This document shows, piece after piece, positions 62,619 to 64,000 of a DNA stretch of 64,000 bases. Position numbers and translations under genes: made by a program. The stretch's first letter is position 1. Each line of letters begins with the position of its first letter. Source of the DNA: Thermodesulfovibrio sp. 3462-1 (GTDB lineage: Bacteria; Nitrospirota; Thermodesulfovibrionia; Thermodesulfovibrionales; Thermodesulfovibrionaceae); the NCBI RefSeq assembly GCF_040451425.1, contig NZ_CP144374.1, forward strand, positions 1,218,501 through 1,282,500, read 5' to 3'. The notes under the pieces were generated by a model. It ran no database searches. It was given only the letters and a program-made list of their open reading frames with translations, and had not been told where the DNA came from.

Positions 62619-63154
62619 TATATTTCCCTTTTTTGTCTTATTAGTTGTCTTTGACGATGGAAAACAAATCTTACAATATAGTCTCTGATATCTTCATCTA
62701 TATTGATAAATTTTACAGCTATTTTATAGGAATTGTTTATTCTTTCACATTTTACAACTTCTCCGTAAACAAACATTGCAATAGATTGGGGGGACTCAAG
62801 AACCATTTTTAATTCAAGAATATCTCCTTTACTGTAGCATTCATGAGAGATAAAACTCATTCCACCTCCACTTATATTTACCTCAGTTAGTGGGAGTTCA
62901 CAAAAACCTTCTTGTCTTAAGCTCCATAAACTAATTAGATAATCCAGTTTTGAATTGATTAACTTTATCCATTGAGCCAGTGCCTTATCAGCTGGTTCAT
63001 CGACTGGAGCAGAAAAAAAACTTACTTCTCCAAAGATTCGTGCCTTTATCTTCTGTCTTTCTTCAGGACAAACCAATCTTACTTGAAGAGGTATAACAGC
63101 ATCTACTCTTGAAAATTCTCTCATTTTCTGATATGATTCTTCCATATTTATCAT
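62618..63154 (-). CDS. PilZ domain protein (c-di-GMP-binding type)
   Basis: A 178-residue protein. The N-terminal ~85 residues carry SRVDAVIPLQVRLV. A PilZ core follows with T-E-V-N-I-S-G-G-G-M-S-F (about 99-110), the D/NxSxxG c-di-GMP motif. The upstream Arg motif is not clearly RxxxR, so binding needs proof. Placed between two stator pairs and overlapping motA by one base, it may adjust motor function in response to c-di-GMP, as YcgR does; that is inference. Confidence 0.8.
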   Translation of the reverse strand: MINMEESYQKMREFSRVDAVIPLQVRLVCPEERQKIKARIFGEVSFFSAPVDEPADKALAQWIKLINSKLDYLISLWSLRQEGFCELPLTEVNISGGGMSFISHECYSKGDILELKMVLESPQSIAMFVYGEVVKCERINNSYKIAVKFINIDEDIRDYIVRFVFHRQRQLIRQKREI

Positions 63155-63159
63155 TATAC

Positions 63160-63801
63160 TTATCTCAGTATAATAAGTTCAACCCTTCTGTTTTTTGCCC
63201 TACCCTCTTCAGTATCATTGGAAGCTACAGGTCTGTATTCACCATAACCTGCAATCATGAATCTGTCTGGATTGAGTCCTTTTTGAAGGAGAAAATGAAG
63301 CACCGAGGAAGCTCTTGCTGCAGATAGCTCCCAGTTTGATCTGTAAACAGAAGAACTGATTGGGACATTATCCGTATGTCCTTCTATTGCCACTTTGCCT
63401 GGAATTTCTTTTAATTTTTCAGCAATTCTTGTAAGTGCCTCAGTGGCTTCAGGCTTTAGCTCAGCAGAGCCTGAACTGAACAAAAGAGTATCTGGCAGAG
63501 TTATTACTACACCTCTTGCATCTGACTTTATATTTATTCCTGAAATATCGTTCAAGAGTTTTTTGAGGTCTTCAATAATTGCTTTATTGCGATCTTCTTC
63601 AAAAGATATTGGTTCATCAATAACTTTAAATACTTTTCTTAACGAAGAGGTCATTTTTTCAGCCTTTGTAATGTCAACACTGGACAGAGCATAAAGAGCA
63701 ACGAAAAATGTAAATAAAAGAGTTAAAAAATCAGAATATGATATGAGCCAACGATGAATATTCTCCTCTTCATTGTTATTATTTCTCTTTCTTACTCTCA
63801 T
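63160..63801 (-). CDS. MotB-type stator protein, second copy
   Basis: A 213-residue MotB/OmpA-family protein. W-L-I-S-Y-S-D-F-L-T-L-L-F-T-F-F (about 18-33) is the anchoring helix with the ion-binding Asp. The OmpA-like domain has IEGHTDNVPI, NWELSAARASSV and AKNRRVELIIL. It is shorter than the other MotB here (258 residues) and differs in the helix, YSDFLTLLFTFFVALYALSS, in part YSDFLTLLFTFFVALY. It overlaps the upstream MotA-type stop by 4 nt. Confidence 0.92.
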   Translation of the reverse strand: MRVRKRNNNNEEENIHRWLISYSDFLTLLFTFFVALYALSSVDITKAEKMTSSLRKVFKVIDEPISFEEDRNKAIIEDLKKLLNDISGINIKSDARGVVITLPDTLLFSSGSAELKPEATEALTRIAEKLKEIPGKVAIEGHTDNVPISSSVYRSNWELSAARASSVLHFLLQKGLNPDRFMIAGYGEYRPVASNDTEEGRAKNRRVELIILR

Positions 63802-64000
63802 ATTCTTTCCTTCTGACGTTCTCTAAGGAAAGATTCAAGCTTTGTTCTTAAGAAGTAAGGATTCATTCCAGCTTCTATACCGAGAATTCCTTCCACCATG
63901 AGTTCCATAAGAAGAATTTCATCCTCAAGCTTGTTAATTATTCTTTTTGCTATTGGAATAAATATAAGATTTGCAGAACCAACTCCATAAATAGTTGCTA
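63798..64000 (-). CDS. MotA-type stator protein, second copy, C-terminal part only
   Basis: The last 67 residues of a MotA/PomA-type protein; the rest lies beyond the window edge. ATIYGVGSANLIFIPIAKRI (helix 4 and following) and LLMELMVEGILGIEAGMNP, in part ELMVEGILGIEAGMNP, are typical of the PomA-like branch, where the tail ends FLRERQKERI. The stop overlaps the start of the second motB (ATGA). Confidence 0.88.
   Translation of the reverse strand, partial: ATIYGVGSANLIFIPIAKRIINKLEDEILLMELMVEGILGIEAGMNPYFLRTKLESFLRERQKERI

Noticed and set aside
1-64000. CRISPR arrays, rRNA genes, insertion sequences with transposase, riboswitches
   Set aside because: No direct-repeat array, rRNA-like sequence, transposase gene or recognisable riboswitch core was seen on either strand.

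Overview
The window is AT-rich and densely packed bacterial DNA. The gene content points to an anaerobic, sulfate-reducer-type bacterium that is probably thermophilic and motile; Thermodesulfovibrio (Nitrospirota) is my best guess, from gene content only. The main clues are a 16-heme Hmc/Tmc-type transmembrane redox complex, an AhbD-type heme gene, a citrate synthase-like gene of the homocitrate synthase family beside isocitrate dehydrogenase, several rubredoxin-type proteins, flagellar stators, and selenium and formate dehydrogenase accessory genes.

Layout. 1-7 kb: partial panE, PBP1A, rubredoxin, a broken ferritin-like gene, a VKOR-thioredoxin fusion, DUF72, an SDR sugar-nucleotide enzyme, FmdB and a TIM-barrel protein. 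7-13 kb: ilvBN, a probable (Re)-citrate synthase, isocitrate dehydrogenase and a CorC-type membrane protein. 13-20 kb: a minus-strand Hmc/Tmc operon with three frame disruptions. 20-27 kb: a two-gene defence-type locus (PLD-helicase plus adenine methyltransferase) with a C7 tract that decides the methyltransferase C-terminus. 27-36 kb: feoAB with a candidate operator, hflX that appears to start at AUA, AMMECR1, two tRNAs, L,D-transpeptidase, an Lpp-like lipoprotein, ribD, scpB and an NlpC/P60 hydrolase. 36-40.5 kb: a minus-strand group with a candidate selenocysteine DsbA-like protein, a di-heme peroxidase, fdhE and a MoeA fusion. 40.5-53 kb: GNAT, IMPase, CDF transporter, Pif1-WYL, a second L,D-transpeptidase, an MTAP-family phosphorylase, queF, hemH, ubiX, a MITE-like element, yedF, ugd, two small rubredoxin-type proteins and tRNAs. 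53-64 kb: coaD, rsmD, purN, hemE, ahbD, an SNF symporter, bioB-bioW, a lipid kinase and two flagellar stator pairs flanking a PilZ gene.

How the genes fit together. The UPHC selenoprotein candidate has a hairpin placed like a bacterial SECIS just after its UGA. It sits with fdhE and a molybdopterin gene, and yedF (a selenium-metabolism marker) lies 9 kb away, so the genome probably uses selenium. HemE, HemH and AhbD together suggest a coproporphyrin-type heme route finished by a radical SAM enzyme. Several genes have a TATAAT box 6-9 nt before the ATG and no Shine-Dalgarno, which suggests leaderless mRNAs. Six convergent gene pairs overlap at their 3' ends.
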